Counted from the first letter of the stretch, positions 1 through 9,420 are shown. The stretch: 64,000 nucleotides of DNA from Pseudoalteromonas sp. H105 (GCF_001469215.1 NZ_LOFH01000010.1:62001-126000); one strand, 5' to 3'. Notes: generated from the letters alone by a model not told the origin. Numbers and translations: made by a program.

Positions 1-1062
1 AATTTCTACTCGCGTGTAACTTTTTGAAGTGCGGTTAACTGACGCACCGATGACTGAGTTGCCTTCTAATTGCGCATTCGCATAGCTGGCGCTTGGACCG
101 CCTAATTTAACCCGAAAACCACGGGCAAACGACTCCGTATCAAAGCGAGATAAAAACACATCACTTTTTAACTTAAAGTTATCTACCGGTGCCCATTCAA
201 TGGCAGCCATGTAGCCATTTCGGGTTTCTTCACCGCCTAAATGCTGAAGCTCAAAGCCTTCACTGATGTATTCGTTTTCAGGTTTAAGCTCGGGACCACC
301 AGTGTCATTTGCGAGGCCATCAACATCTTTATTGTCGTTGTAAGCAAGGCCGATAAACTGGGTTGCAACACTCGGTTGAAATAAACGGGCATAACCCAAC
401 GCAACACCTAGAGTGTCATCAAGGTATTTACCTTGATACGAAAAACTAATTCGGTCGCCATATTCTGTGGCATCATTGACCTCTGACGCGCGGTCATTAA
501 ACATACCGCGAGCATTCACCACAAACTTATGTTTTTGATCATTGCTTAATGGGCTGGCTGTTTGCAGCTCAACAGTACCTGCAACGCCCCCTTCAATAAG
601 CGATGCTTTAGGCGATTTATACACTGCTGCGGAGCTAATTAGCTCAGAGGGATACTGATCAAACTCAATGCTTCGGCTACCACTGGTTGAAACCTGTTCT
701 CGGCCATTTAAAGTCGAAAATACAAAGCCTCCCGACATACCCCGAATGTTGATTTCCGCTGCTTGCCCGCCTGTTCGGACCGCTGAAATACCCGGCAATC
801 GAGTCAATGCATCAGCCATTGATACATCAGGCAATGCGCCTAAGTCATCAGCTGATAACTGCTCTGAAACAGTATCTGTAAAACGCTTTTGGTTTAGCGA
901 TTGGATTAAACTACGACTAAAACCACGTACCTCAATGACTTCGAGATCTTCTTCTATCTGTGGTTTCTCTTTACTCGTTTGCGCCTCACTCTCAGCTGCA
1001 GCTAATGCACTGCTTGCGGCAAACATTGCGAGCATTAATGCACTCAGTTTGAATTTCCCCAT
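1..1062 (-). CDS. TonB-dependent receptor, N-terminal 354 residues (3' end outside window)
   Basis: Outer-membrane receptor for TonB-driven uptake. The reading frame is open from the ATG at 1062 to the window edge, so the C-terminal barrel is cut off. Residues 1-22 form a signal peptide (MGKFKLSALMLAMFAASSALA). The plug domain follows, with IEVRGFSRSLIQSLNQKR, a run ending in ALTRLPGISAVRTGGQ and the hallmark NIRGMSGGFVFSTLNGRE, then the first barrel strands. This plug style is that of the large Xanthomonas/Caulobacter-type receptor family, many of which import oligosaccharides. Substrate is not proven. A 14-bp near-palindrome about 103 bp upstream is identical to one before the GH97 gene at 17061, which suggests a maltodextrin/alpha-glucan role (inference). 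Confidence 0.9.
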   Translation of the reverse strand, partial: MGKFKLSALMLAMFAASSALAAAESEAQTSKEKPQIEEDLEVIEVRGFSRSLIQSLNQKRFTDTVSEQLSADDLGALPDVSMADALTRLPGISAVRTGGQAAEINIRGMSGGFVFSTLNGREQVSTSGSRSIEFDQYPSELISSAAVYKSPKASLIEGGVAGTVELQTASPLSNDQKHKFVVNARGMFNDRASEVNDATEYGDRISFSYQGKYLDDTLGVALGYARLFQPSVATQFIGLAYNDNKDVDGLANDTGGPELKPENEYISEGFELQHLGGEETRNGYMAAIEWAPVDNFKLKSDVFLSRFDTESFARGFRVKLGGPSASYANAQLEGNSVIGASVNRTSKSYTRVEI

Positions 1063-1164
1063 GAGCTTCCTACCCTATTAATATTATAGTTGTGTGCTGT
1101 TTATTTATAATTTGTGGATAAAATAAAACCAATAAAGTGTAACCAAAAAGTAAATTAAGTGTGA

Positions 1165-1178
1165 TGAATACGTATGCA
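1165..1178. promoter_or_regulatory. Putative LacI-type operator upstream of the TonB receptor
   Basis: The 14-mer TGAATACGTATGCA is an imperfect palindrome with a central CG; one position breaks the symmetry. Flanking bases extend partial symmetry to 11 bp per arm, 8 of which match. The identical 14-mer occurs at 16979-16992. The site lies between the receptor start (1062) and the LysE gene. Even-length, CG-centred palindromes are typical of LacI-family regulators; no regulator gene is present in the window. Confidence 0.5.
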
Positions 1179-1342
1179 TAAGCACAGGCAAGGAAGAGAG
1201 AAAAGCATGAAGCAACGATAGCTTCACTGCAATGGATGGCAAACCTAAAATAGTGGGTTGATTATCCGCTGTCACAGCACACGTAAAAGCGGTTAGGAAA
1301 CGCGACCTAATTTGATTTTTAAGATGAGTGTTTTAGTAAAAG

Positions 1343-1960
1343 CTAAACCGCTAGTACGACACGAATTGCCAGTGCGATAAAAACGATTGCCAGCGCCTTA
1401 TCGAGCCAAGGCGAGGGTTTTGTGAAACCAAAGCGTTTTCTTGATAGCTCCGTTAATAATGCGACAAGTAAGTACCAACCCGTGTCGATCACAAAGACGG
1501 TTAAGCACATGATCAGCCCCATTTTTAGGGTTAAATTAGCGGGGTCGATGAACTGAGAAAATAAGGCGAGAAAAAACACGGCCAATTTAGGGTTTAAAAA
1601 AGCAATAGCAAAACCATCTTGTAATGCCTGTAGTGCGTGACCACTTTGCTGAGCCACATGTAGTTTATCAGTCGCGGGTTTAGCTAATAGGATTTTAAGA
1701 CCTAAATACGCTAAATACGCTGCGCCTAAATACACCAATACTTGATAGACCGTAGGTAATTGAAGCATTAGTGCGCCTAGGCCAAGTAACGATGCTGCGG
1801 CATAAAACCCAACACCAACACCATGACTAAGTGCCGCTAACATGCCGTTTCTCATACTGCCATGAATACTATGCTTGAGTACCACTGCGAGGCTTGGCCC
1901 TGGTGACATTGCTCCCATCATGCAGATAACAACTAAACTTAACCAAACGGATAATGTCAT
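1343..1960 (-). CDS. LysE/RhtB family amino-acid exporter
   Basis: Inner-membrane exporter of the LysE/RhtB superfamily, 205 residues, the usual family length with about six hydrophobic segments. The N-terminal family motif is clear (GAMSPGPSLAVVLKHSIHGS, with the conserved GxxPGP), followed by GMLAALSHGVGVG and the mid-protein FLNPKLAVFFLALF with its conserved NPK. The ATG is preceded by AAGGA at 7 bp. Substrate (homoserine lactone, threonine, other amino acids) cannot be told from sequence. It stands alone between the TonB receptor promoter region and a small gene on the same strand. Confidence 0.9.
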   Translation of the reverse strand: MTLSVWLSLVVICMMGAMSPGPSLAVVLKHSIHGSMRNGMLAALSHGVGVGFYAAASLLGLGALMLQLPTVYQVLVYLGAAYLAYLGLKILLAKPATDKLHVAQQSGHALQALQDGFAIAFLNPKLAVFFLALFSQFIDPANLTLKMGLIMCLTVFVIDTGWYLLVALLTELSRKRFGFTKPSPWLDKALAIVFIALAIRVVLAV

Positions 1961-1993
1961 TGATATTCCTTATAATTCTACATTTTCAATCAG

Positions 1994-2158
1994 TTATATG
2001 TAAGCATAAACTTGGCCGTATAGCCCTGTTGCAGCGTTCACATTGATGACTTTCCAGCCATCTTGGTTTAATTGATAAATCCGCTCATTCAGTGCGTCAA
2101 TATCAATACCGCCTCTAAAAAAGCCACGGTGTTTTCTAAATTCTACTATTTTCTGCAC
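1994..2158 (-). CDS. Small DUF4177-like protein, non-ATG start
   Basis: A 54-residue frame that starts 11 bp after the DUF3224 gene ends. The translation ends in LNQDGWKVINVNAATGLYGQVYAYI, which has the DGWKV pattern seen in DUF4177-type small proteins. The start is uncertain: GTG at 2158 has a GAG six bases upstream; an ATT four codons before the GTG's Val-Val pair is another option; no ATG is in frame. The spacing suggests coupled translation with the DUF3224 gene. Function unknown. Confidence 0.6.
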   Translation of the reverse strand: MQKIVEFRKHRGFFRGGIDIDALNERIYQLNQDGWKVINVNAATGLYGQVYAYI

Positions 2159-2169
2159 AACGTGCTCAT

Positions 2170-2568
2170 TTATAATTGATACTCGAAGTCATAAAAGTGA
2201 GTCCCCTCTTCAATGCGGATCACCATTTTACCTTTCAACCCGGCAAGTTCATTACTTCCAGAATCCGGCACTACATTTAAAATTAAAGCGTCTTGGCCTT
2301 TATCCATTGTACCAAAGTGTTGTAATACAAAGCTGCCCTGCTTGCCACCAAGCGACCCAACAACTTGTTCAATTGCCACATAACCCGCACTTCCTTGCGT
2401 TGTCGTCATTGCGCTAAGCATTTCACCTTGGCTCGTTGCCTCAAGATCACCGCTAAAGATTTTATCAATTGACATACGCCCTAGATTTACACCATCAATG
2501 CCTTTGGCGTAACTTTCTATCGGGTGAAGTTTAACGCTAAATTGACCGCTTATTTTTTGAGTTTCCAT
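2170..2568 (-). CDS. DUF3224 family protein
   Basis: 132 residues, full length for the family. It contains the conserved stretch DGVNLGRMSIDKIFSGDLEA followed by TSQGEMLSAM and GSAGYVAIEQVVGSLGGKQG, and ends in a strand-rich region (HFYDFEYQL). The family is a small lipocalin-like or allene-oxide-cyclase-like beta barrel of unknown role. ATG is preceded by AAGGA at 5 bp. No signal peptide, so probably cytosolic. It lies immediately upstream of the DUF4177-like gene. Confidence 0.9.
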   Translation of the reverse strand: METQKISGQFSVKLHPIESYAKGIDGVNLGRMSIDKIFSGDLEATSQGEMLSAMTTTQGSAGYVAIEQVVGSLGGKQGSFVLQHFGTMDKGQDALILNVVPDSGSNELAGLKGKMVIRIEEGTHFYDFEYQL

Positions 2569-2657
2569 CCGAGTCCTTTATTGATTTTTAACTGCAGTTA
2601 TTGAATTTATGAGTAACGTGACCATATCTATACCTTATCCATTGAAAAGAATCCACC

Positions 2658-4439
2658 ATGAGCAGTCGCAATAACGAGCAAAAAGAGAAGGCCGCTTTTA
2701 GCAGCTTGATCCCGATTTTTAAATTTATAAAACCCTATAAATGGGTCGTTTTTTCAGCGCTGGCGGCATTACTTGTTACTGCTGGCGTTAATTTATCGCT
2801 CGGCCAAGGTGTTAAATTTGTCATTGACCATGGGTTTATCGCAGGCTCACAAGCACAACTTAAGCAAGCCGTGCTCGTGCTGATTGGCCTGATAAGCTTA
2901 TTAGCAATAGGCACCTTTAGTCGTTTTTATTTAATGTCGTGGATCGGCGAGCGCGTCAGTAATGACATTCGTAAAGCGGTATTTGATCGCATTGTCACAC
3001 TTCATCCGAGTTACTTTGAAGAAAATCGCAGTGGTGAGTTAATGTCTCGTTTAACCACTGACACGACATTATTACAGTCCATCATTGGTTCATCGTTTTC
3101 GATGGCATTACGCAGTGCGTTAATGCTGATAGGCGGCTTAGCCATGTTATTAATCACAAATCTCAAGCTAACCTTAGTTGTGATTACCTGCGTGCCATTA
3201 GTGCTAGTGCCTATGATGGTTTTTGGTAGAAAAGTACGTAAATTAGCGAGCTCCAGCCAAGATGCGATTGCTGATATCAGTACTTATGCCGGTGAGATCA
3301 TTCAAAATATTAAAGTGGTACAAAGTTACAGCCATGAACAACGCGAACAACAGGCGTTTGCACTTGAAACGGATAAAGCGTTTGCTGTGGCGAAGAGCCG
3401 CATTAAACAACGTTCATTCTTAATTGCCGCCGTCATCTTTTTAACGTTCAGTGCGATTAGCATCATGCTGTGGGTTGGCGGGAATGATGTGCTTGCAGGC
3501 ACGATGACAGGTGGTGAATTAGGCGCTTTTGTATTTTATGCGATTATGGTTGCAATGTCAGTGGCGACCGTTGCTGAAGTGTATGGTGAACTACAACGTG
3601 CAGCAGGAGCTGCGGCCAGGTTGCTTGAATTACTAGCGGTGAAGAGTGAAATCATTAATCCAACGCATCCACTGGATGACACGTTAGATGCGTATCCCGA
3701 GTCGGCTGCGATTGAGCTCAGTAATGTGACTTTTAATTATCCGTCTCGCCCTGATGTCAGCGCATTGAAAAACGTTTCATTGCGTATACAGCAAGGGCAA
3801 ACAGTCGCGATTGTTGGGCCTTCTGGTGCAGGAAAAACGACGCTATTTGAACTACTGCAACGTTTTTATGACCCTGCCAATGGCGCCATTAAATTTCATG
3901 GTATCGATATTAAAGATTTGTCACTTAAAACACTTAGAGACAGTATGGGTATGGTTGCACAAAACCCTATTTTATTTAGCTCTGATGTTATGCACAATAT
4001 TCGATATGGCAATCCAGATGCCTCTGATGAGCTCGTCTATCAAGCCGCTAAATATGCCCATGCGGATGAGTTTATTACCAGCTTGCCAAATGGGTATGAA
4101 AGCTTCTTGGGGGAACAAGGCGTGCGTTTATCAGGCGGTCAAAAACAACGGATTGTGCTTGCTCGAGCAATATTAAAAGACCCTGTAATATTACTACTTG
4201 ATGAGGCAACAAGCGCGCTGGATGCACAAAGCGAGCAACATGTTCAAGCCGCACTTGAGCATTTAATGCAAAACCGAACCACGTTAATCATTGCGCATCG
4301 TTTGGCGACAGTAAAACATGCGGATGTGATTGTTGTCATGGAGCAAGGCCAAATAATTGCCACTGGCTCACATCAACAGCTTATTGAATCTAACCCACTT
4401 TATAAGCAGCTTTGCGAGCTGCAATTTAATAAAGATTGA
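2658..4439 (+). CDS. ABC exporter, fused permease and ATPase (MsbA-related)
   Basis: Type IV ABC half-transporter, 593 residues. Six transmembrane helices span residues 20-315, and the nucleotide-binding domain covers 350-585. Walker A is GPSGAGKTT (near 387), the signature is LSGGQKQR (near 491), Walker B is VILLLDEATSALD (near 509) and the H-loop is in IIAHRLAT. Sequence style matches the MsbA-related exporter family (TIGR02204 type) rather than MsbA itself. It should act as a homodimer in the inner membrane; the substrate is unknown. The gene is monocistronic, diverging from the DUF3224 gene and ending in a hairpin shared with the OmpA-type lipoprotein gene. Confidence 0.92.
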   Translation: MSSRNNEQKEKAAFSSLIPIFKFIKPYKWVVFSALAALLVTAGVNLSLGQGVKFVIDHGFIAGSQAQLKQAVLVLIGLISLLAIGTFSRFYLMSWIGERVSNDIRKAVFDRIVTLHPSYFEENRSGELMSRLTTDTTLLQSIIGSSFSMALRSALMLIGGLAMLLITNLKLTLVVITCVPLVLVPMMVFGRKVRKLASSSQDAIADISTYAGEIIQNIKVVQSYSHEQREQQAFALETDKAFAVAKSRIKQRSFLIAAVIFLTFSAISIMLWVGGNDVLAGTMTGGELGAFVFYAIMVAMSVATVAEVYGELQRAAGAAARLLELLAVKSEIINPTHPLDDTLDAYPESAAIELSNVTFNYPSRPDVSALKNVSLRIQQGQTVAIVGPSGAGKTTLFELLQRFYDPANGAIKFHGIDIKDLSLKTLRDSMGMVAQNPILFSSDVMHNIRYGNPDASDELVYQAAKYAHADEFITSLPNGYESFLGEQGVRLSGGQKQRIVLARAILKDPVILLLDEATSALDAQSEQHVQAALEHLMQNRTTLIIAHRLATVKHADVIVVMEQGQIIATGSHQQLIESNPLYKQLCELQFNKD

Positions 4440-4443
4440 AGGG

Positions 4444-4464
4444 TGACCGCACGCTGTGCGGTCA
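4444..4464. terminator. Hairpin between convergent genes
   Basis: Perfect 9-bp stem TGACCGCAC / GTGCGGTCA with a 3-base loop, just after the ABC gene stop and just before the stop of the convergent lipoprotein gene. Neither side has a good T-run, so it may be a weak or bidirectional terminator. Confidence 0.5.
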
Positions 4465-4475
4465 AATATGCTCAA

Positions 4476-5108
4476 TCATTTTTTTGTGTTCGGGACTATT
4501 TGAATCTCAACACGGCGGTTTTTTGCGCGACCATTAGCACTGTCATTACTCGCTATAGGCTGTGTTTCACCATAGCCTCGTGTGTTAATACGCGTTGCTA
4601 AAATTTGCTGATTAACTAAATAACCTTTAACGCTTTGTGCACGCTGCTCTGATAGCGTCATGTTATAGCTATCTTTACCCGTGCTGTCTGTATGACCTTG
4701 AATACTTAAATACGTTTTTTCATATTTATTCATCACTTTTGCAATAGCATCGAGCGTAGTATGAAAACCAGATGAAATGTACGATTGATCCGTGGCAAAG
4801 GTAATATTAGAAGGCATCACTAAGCGTAAATTATCACCCTCACGCACCACTTCAACACCAGAACCTGCCAGCTCATCACGGAATGCTTCTTCTTGCTTGT
4901 CCATGTAATCGCCCACAGCGGCTCCGGCTAATGCACCAATTGCCGCGCCGATAAAAATGCGCTTGTCATCATGATTGCCTGTTGCTTTACCAAGTACAGC
5001 CCCCGTAGCAGCGCCAATTGCAGCACCCGTACCCGTATTTGTGGTTTCACAACCGGTAAGTAGCACACCGATGATTGTTGCTGATAACAGCGATTTAGTT
5101 AATGCCAT
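4476..5108 (-). CDS. OmpA-family peptidoglycan-associated lipoprotein (YiaD-like)
   Basis: 210-residue outer-membrane lipoprotein. The signal sequence ends in a lipobox LLTGC with lipidated Cys20. Residues 25-70 are a glycine-zipper region (GTGAAIGAATGAVLGKATG and AAIGALAGAAVGDYMDKQ). The C-terminal OmpA domain (95-205) has TDSTGKDSYNMTLSEQRA and NRRVEI, the peptidoglycan-binding core. The architecture is that of YiaD/Pal-type proteins that tether the outer membrane to the wall. ATG has AAGGAAA at 6 bp. Stands alone. Confidence 0.9.
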   Translation of the reverse strand: MALTKSLLSATIIGVLLTGCETTNTGTGAAIGAATGAVLGKATGNHDDKRIFIGAAIGALAGAAVGDYMDKQEEAFRDELAGSGVEVVREGDNLRLVMPSNITFATDQSYISSGFHTTLDAIAKVMNKYEKTYLSIQGHTDSTGKDSYNMTLSEQRAQSVKGYLVNQQILATRINTRGYGETQPIASNDSANGRAKNRRVEIQIVPNTKK

Positions 5109-5182
5109 GGTATTTCCTTGCCGTTGAATTCTATTGGGCAGCAGCTTAACAAGGGTTCCATGAACAAAAAATGAAGTAAGTA

Positions 5183-5983
5183 TTAAAAGTCCAGCACTTC
5201 TGGGGGGATGGGAGGCAATTTATAGGGGGCAACAAGCTGACTTAACTGACCACTTTTAGCCATCTGCTGCATTTGAAGAGTGAGTGCCTGTGCAATCACG
5301 CTTGATGCAAATTTTTTATTAAATGCAAGGTAGCCAAAGATAGTGTCTTTGTAGCGGTAATCCATTTTAACTAATTTATTAGAGGGTTGATTCAGCACAC
5401 TCATCGCATGATCCGCCGTTTCTTCCACCGCGATGACTAAATCAGCTCGCTCTTTGAATAATAAATCCATTGCAGTTTGCTCTGAAGGCACGGGAACTTT
5501 AATTAAATCATTATCCTCATTGAATCGTTTAAAGTAGGCTGCGCCTCGCATAACCGCTATTTTTTTGCCATAAAGATCTTCATAATTTGTTATTTTCAAC
5601 TGGCTTTTATGACGCGCATAAAAAACAAATGACGATGATAAAGCCATATAAGCGGGCTTAATAAACACCATTTTTTGCTGGCGTTCGGGCGTTAAAATTA
5701 ACCCCCCCATCGCATCAACCTCACCGTACTCTAACATACGTATACAACGAGAAAACGGACAGCCCACTAATTCAATTTTGAAATCTAGCTGCGTTTGCAT
5801 CGCGCGAACAATATCGACGATGGCACCACTGATTTCACCATCAGGACTGATTTGACTATAAGGAGGCGCATGATCCACAGCGATTGACACGTTAGGCACT
5901 TTCGCACGTACGTATGGGTCTGCCGCCTTTAAACTAGGCGATAAAAAGAAAAAAATAATGAGAATATAGCCAATAAATTGCAT
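5183..5983 (-). CDS. Periplasmic solute-binding protein, family 3
   Basis: 266 residues with an N-terminal signal peptide (MQFIGYILIIFFFLSPSLKA). The mature protein has the two-lobe family 3 layout: VSIAVDHAPPYSQISPDGEI near the start, GAIVDIVRAMQTQL, then LEYGEVDAMGGLILTPERQQ and the second-lobe YGKKIAVMRGAAYFKRF. This family binds amino acids or related small molecules, either for ABC import or as stand-alone sensors. No permease or ATPase gene is nearby, so its partner is elsewhere or it works alone. No clear ribosome site before the ATG. Confidence 0.85.
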   Translation of the reverse strand: MQFIGYILIIFFFLSPSLKAADPYVRAKVPNVSIAVDHAPPYSQISPDGEISGAIVDIVRAMQTQLDFKIELVGCPFSRCIRMLEYGEVDAMGGLILTPERQQKMVFIKPAYMALSSSFVFYARHKSQLKITNYEDLYGKKIAVMRGAAYFKRFNEDNDLIKVPVPSEQTAMDLLFKERADLVIAVEETADHAMSVLNQPSNKLVKMDYRYKDTIFGYLAFNKKFASSVIAQALTLQMQQMAKSGQLSQLVAPYKLPPIPPEVLDF

Positions 5984-6107
5984 AGCTGATTAAATTTAAT
6001 TAAACCTTTATTACATTGTAGACAGGTACAAGGTTTAAAAACCATTAAAATGTCATATAAATTTGTCATAATGAAATAAAAGAGTCATATAGGAAAATAG
6101 ATCCATT

Positions 6108-7259
6108 ATGTTGTTTGCTATTTTTAAACAGTTTTTTCTACTAGGTTGCATGAGTTTTGGGGGGCCAGCGGCGCACTTAGGTTATTTTAAAAACCATTTT
6201 GTTGATAACTTAAAGTGGTTAAATAATCAACGTTACGCGCAACTGATCAGTTTAAGCCAAGCCCTACCAGGTCCTGGCTCAAGTCAAGTTGGATTTGCAA
6301 TCGGTGTTGAACGCCATGGTTTGCCTGGCGGCATTGCAGCCTTTATTGGGTTTACGCTGCCTTCTTTGTTGATCATGCTGTTATTGGCACTCAGTGCACA
6401 TCAGTTTGACAGTATCTACTTTGCAGTCGTTACTGGCCTTAAGCTTTTTGCCGTGGTGATTGTGGCAGATGCAACACTGAGTATGGCAAAGAGCTTTTGC
6501 ACTAGCTGGGTATTAAAAGCATTAGCCTTAGCAAGTACAGTACTACTGATATTGCAGCCAAACCTTTTAAACCAAATCGCTGTACTTGTTATCGCAGCAG
6601 CTATTGGCGCTATTTGGCCTTTAATAAAGTTACCTCAAAACACCGATGCCACTTCAGCAAAAACAACTCACATTCATTGGGGTGCATTGGGTTTATTTGC
6701 CTTGTTGTTGGTTCTGAGTTTTGCCCCCTTAGGTGACCACGCAGCACTGTTTGCTCCGTTTTATCAAGCTGGTGCAATGGTATTTGGAGGCGGTCACGTT
6801 GTATTACCCATTTTACAAGCAGGCGTTACAGAGCTAAGTACGGAGCAGTTTTTAAGTGCCTACGCCAGTGCTCAAGCTGTACCGGGTCCTATGTTCACTA
6901 TAGCCACTTATTTAGGCACCCAGTTTTCAGGTGTAAACCCAGTGATGGGTGCACTCATTGCAACAACACTCATTTTTCTGCCGGGCTTATTGCTCATGTT
7001 CGCGTTACAGAAAAGTTGGTTGCAACTAGCTCAACGCCCTCGTTTCGCCAGTAGTATTGCTGCGCTTAACGCAGCGGTCGTGGGGTTTTTAGCCGCTGCA
7101 CTGTATTCGCCTATTTGGACTTCAGCAGTACATAATATCTGGCACATAGCCCTTGTTGTTGCTGCTTTTGCTTGGCTTCGACTGGCAAAACCACCTATTT
7201 GGTGGCTTCTCATTGGGTTTATTTTTGTGGGTCTTGGCCAGCAGTATTTGCCACTTTAA
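6108..7259 (+). CDS. chrA: Chromate transporter ChrA
   Basis: Long-chain CHR family transporter, 383 residues, built of two homologous halves. The first half carries MSFGGPAAHLGYFKNHFVD, with the conserved GGPxAH, and LSQALPGPGSSQVGFAIG. The second half repeats the pattern in MVFGGGHVVLPILQAGV and SAQAVPGPMFTIATYLG. About ten membrane helices. Known members export chromate; the physiological substrate in marine bacteria may differ. The last 41 bp overlap the 3' end of the convergent mscS gene. Confidence 0.9.
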   Translation: MLFAIFKQFFLLGCMSFGGPAAHLGYFKNHFVDNLKWLNNQRYAQLISLSQALPGPGSSQVGFAIGVERHGLPGGIAAFIGFTLPSLLIMLLLALSAHQFDSIYFAVVTGLKLFAVVIVADATLSMAKSFCTSWVLKALALASTVLLILQPNLLNQIAVLVIAAAIGAIWPLIKLPQNTDATSAKTTHIHWGALGLFALLLVLSFAPLGDHAALFAPFYQAGAMVFGGGHVVLPILQAGVTELSTEQFLSAYASAQAVPGPMFTIATYLGTQFSGVNPVMGALIATTLIFLPGLLLMFALQKSWLQLAQRPRFASSIAALNAAVVGFLAAALYSPIWTSAVHNIWHIALVVAAFAWLRLAKPPIWWLLIGFIFVGLGQQYLPL

Positions 7260-8481
7260 TCGTCGGTTTTACACTACTAGACATTGTCGTTGCAGGGCTA
7301 AACTGCCCTGTAACACTTTGATAAGGCCGTAAGTCAAACAAAGGTAGTACCGCTAATAGATGATCCATGATTTCTGCTTGTAAATGCTCATAAGATATCC
7401 AGCGCTTATCTTCACTAAAACAATAAAACTCAATAGGTAGGCCATGATTAAGCGGCTGTAACTCTCGGACCATTAGTGTCAGCGAGCTGTTTATTTTACT
7501 ATGCTGTTTTAAATACCCTTCAGCATAGCGGCGAAATAGCCCTAGGTTTGATACTGGTTCGGGTAATGAACTTAACTTAATGTAATCTTTTAAAACAATG
7601 GCCTGCCCCAATGTACGCGTGAACTCATCATCCGCAAGACGAATACTGTTCATGTCAATATTCAATGATCGCTTAATACGGCGTCCACCTGATTCCTGCA
7701 TGCCGCGCCAATTTTTAAATGAACCAGCCACCAGCATATACGTTGGAATAGTGGTAATTGTGTTATCCCAGTTACGCACTTTAACCGTGTTTAAACCGAG
7801 ATCTATCACCTCACCGTCTGCGCCATAATTTTCAACTTGAATCCAATCACCATAAGTCACTAGACGATTCGCGGCGATTTGAATACTCGCTACAAAACCA
7901 AGAATGGTGTCTTTAAAAACAAGTAAAGTGACGGCCGCAATTGCACCAAAACCCGACAGAATATACGTAGGCGATTTTTCAAGTACGATACTCACGATCA
8001 AGATTGCACAAACCATAAAGGTCATTAGTTTAACAACTTGGATCAACCCTTGAATAGGTACCTCACGGGCAAACTCAAGCTGATTGTAAATCCCACCCGC
8101 AATACTCACTATACTGCTGATAATAAATCCGATATGAATGACAAGCAGTGTTTGCCCAATGATTTTAAACACTTCCGCAGCAAATTCCCCGACCGGATAA
8201 ATACTATCGAACGTGGCTAAAAATAACACGCAACATAGCATACCTGCAAAGCGACGATTCAGCTTGGTTAGCATAGGCGCAAGTGAACCGATACGCTCTG
8301 GTGATAGCTTGGTCACCACAGCCTGAATGCCCGGCAACATTAGACGACCGGTAAATAAATACACCAAAAGCAGAGTGCACACACCAATCGCTGTGGCAGT
8401 CAGCGCACTGAAAAATGTGGCATCAGGCACCCCTTCAAACCATGGCATAATGAGTTGCTGTAAATGTGTTTGTTGAGTCAC
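7219..8481 (-). CDS. MscS-family mechanosensitive channel, YbdG-like
   Basis: 420 residues, with about five N-terminal membrane helices (28-190) followed by the MscS pore and beta domain: LSGFGAIAAVTLLVFKDTILGFVASIQI, then GDWIQVENYGADGEVIDLGL and NWDNTITTIPTYMLV. A long cytosolic C-terminal region follows. Length and the extra helices match E. coli YbdG rather than MscS itself. The GTG start overlaps the stop of the upstream acyltransferase by 4 bp (GTGA), so translation is probably coupled. Role: osmotic safety or osmosensing at the inner membrane. Confidence 0.9.
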   Translation of the reverse strand: MTQQTHLQQLIMPWFEGVPDATFFSALTATAIGVCTLLLVYLFTGRLMLPGIQAVVTKLSPERIGSLAPMLTKLNRRFAGMLCCVLFLATFDSIYPVGEFAAEVFKIIGQTLLVIHIGFIISSIVSIAGGIYNQLEFAREVPIQGLIQVVKLMTFMVCAILIVSIVLEKSPTYILSGFGAIAAVTLLVFKDTILGFVASIQIAANRLVTYGDWIQVENYGADGEVIDLGLNTVKVRNWDNTITTIPTYMLVAGSFKNWRGMQESGGRRIKRSLNIDMNSIRLADDEFTRTLGQAIVLKDYIKLSSLPEPVSNLGLFRRYAEGYLKQHSKINSSLTLMVRELQPLNHGLPIEFYCFSEDKRWISYEHLQAEIMDHLLAVLPLFDLRPYQSVTGQFSPATTMSSSVKPTIKVANTAGQDPQK

Positions 8482-9401
8482 GGTATTTCAATCTCCTTAT
8501 CATCCAGTATGACAGGATCAGCATAGCGTGGTTTATATGCTTTAGCTAACTCGCTATCTTTTGCTATCCATATCTGATTAATACTTTTTTGAAACTGCGC
8601 CCTAAACGCCGTGTCTTGCTGATAATTACCTAATAAATGGGGGCTTACTGGTGTGAGTGTAATGGTGACTGTTATTTTATTTAACTGGCCACGAAGAAAA
8701 CTACCACAAATATGGTTACTTTTAGCGTCATACACCAAAGTGGTGTTAAGTATGGCATCAAATTGCTCCCCTAGCACTTCTAATGCAAAAGCCACACCGC
8801 CGGCTTTTGGCTTGAGTAAGTACTTAAAAGGGCTATGTTGAGTACGGTGCTTTAGAGCAGTAAAACGCGTGCCTTCAACAAAGTTAATTATGGTTGTTGG
8901 GTGACTGCGAAAGTCTCGACAACTGCGCTTTGTTCGCTCTACATCGAGTCCTTTTAGTTTCGGATTACGTGCTACCTGCGCCTTCGATACCCGTTTCATA
9001 AATGGCATCCCCATTGCCCATGCACCTGAGCCAATGAGAGGCACATACTTCAACTCATCTTTTAAAAAGAATTTTGGCGCTGGTAGCGCATCTATTGCAC
9101 TTAATACAACGATATCAAGCCAACTTAAGTGATTTGAAACTAACAAGTACCAGCCATGCTTATTGACATCACCCGCGATGTTGACATCCAACTGCGCATT
9201 ACTCAGACGCAGGCCTAAACGATTACCACTACACCAGCCCTGATAAGCACAGTGTAATAAGTCACTGATCCACTTAAAAGGTAAAACGAGTTTAATAACA
9301 CCCAGTATTAAAACTAACGTGCCCCACAGCAAAGTGTTGCTAAAAAGTACCGTGCCGACAAACAGGCCATTAAGCCAATTTGGTGTGATTTTATTTAGCA
9401 T
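8478..9401 (-). CDS. YihG-type 1-acyl-glycerol-3-phosphate acyltransferase, copy A
   Basis: 307 residues of the PlsC/LPLAT superfamily. An N-terminal membrane helix precedes the catalytic HX4D motif NHLSWLDIV; the acyl-acceptor motif is NFVEGTRFTALKHRTQHSP. Family members acylate lysophosphatidic acid. It lies 19 bp downstream of a paralogue (copy B) and overlaps the start of the mscS gene by 4 bp. It differs from copy B mainly in the C-terminal third. The order copy B, copy A, mscS suggests a membrane-related operon. Confidence 0.88.
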   Translation of the reverse strand: MLNKITPNWLNGLFVGTVLFSNTLLWGTLVLILGVIKLVLPFKWISDLLHCAYQGWCSGNRLGLRLSNAQLDVNIAGDVNKHGWYLLVSNHLSWLDIVVLSAIDALPAPKFFLKDELKYVPLIGSGAWAMGMPFMKRVSKAQVARNPKLKGLDVERTKRSCRDFRSHPTTIINFVEGTRFTALKHRTQHSPFKYLLKPKAGGVAFALEVLGEQFDAILNTTLVYDAKSNHICGSFLRGQLNKITVTITLTPVSPHLLGNYQQDTAFRAQFQKSINQIWIAKDSELAKAYKPRYADPVILDDKEIEIP

Positions 9402-9420
9402 GTAAACTCGCTTTTTATGA

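Noticed and set aside
668-1081. Plus-strand reading frame inside the TonB receptor gene
   Set aside because: It lies antisense to a clear receptor signal peptide and plug domain and has no protein-family character.
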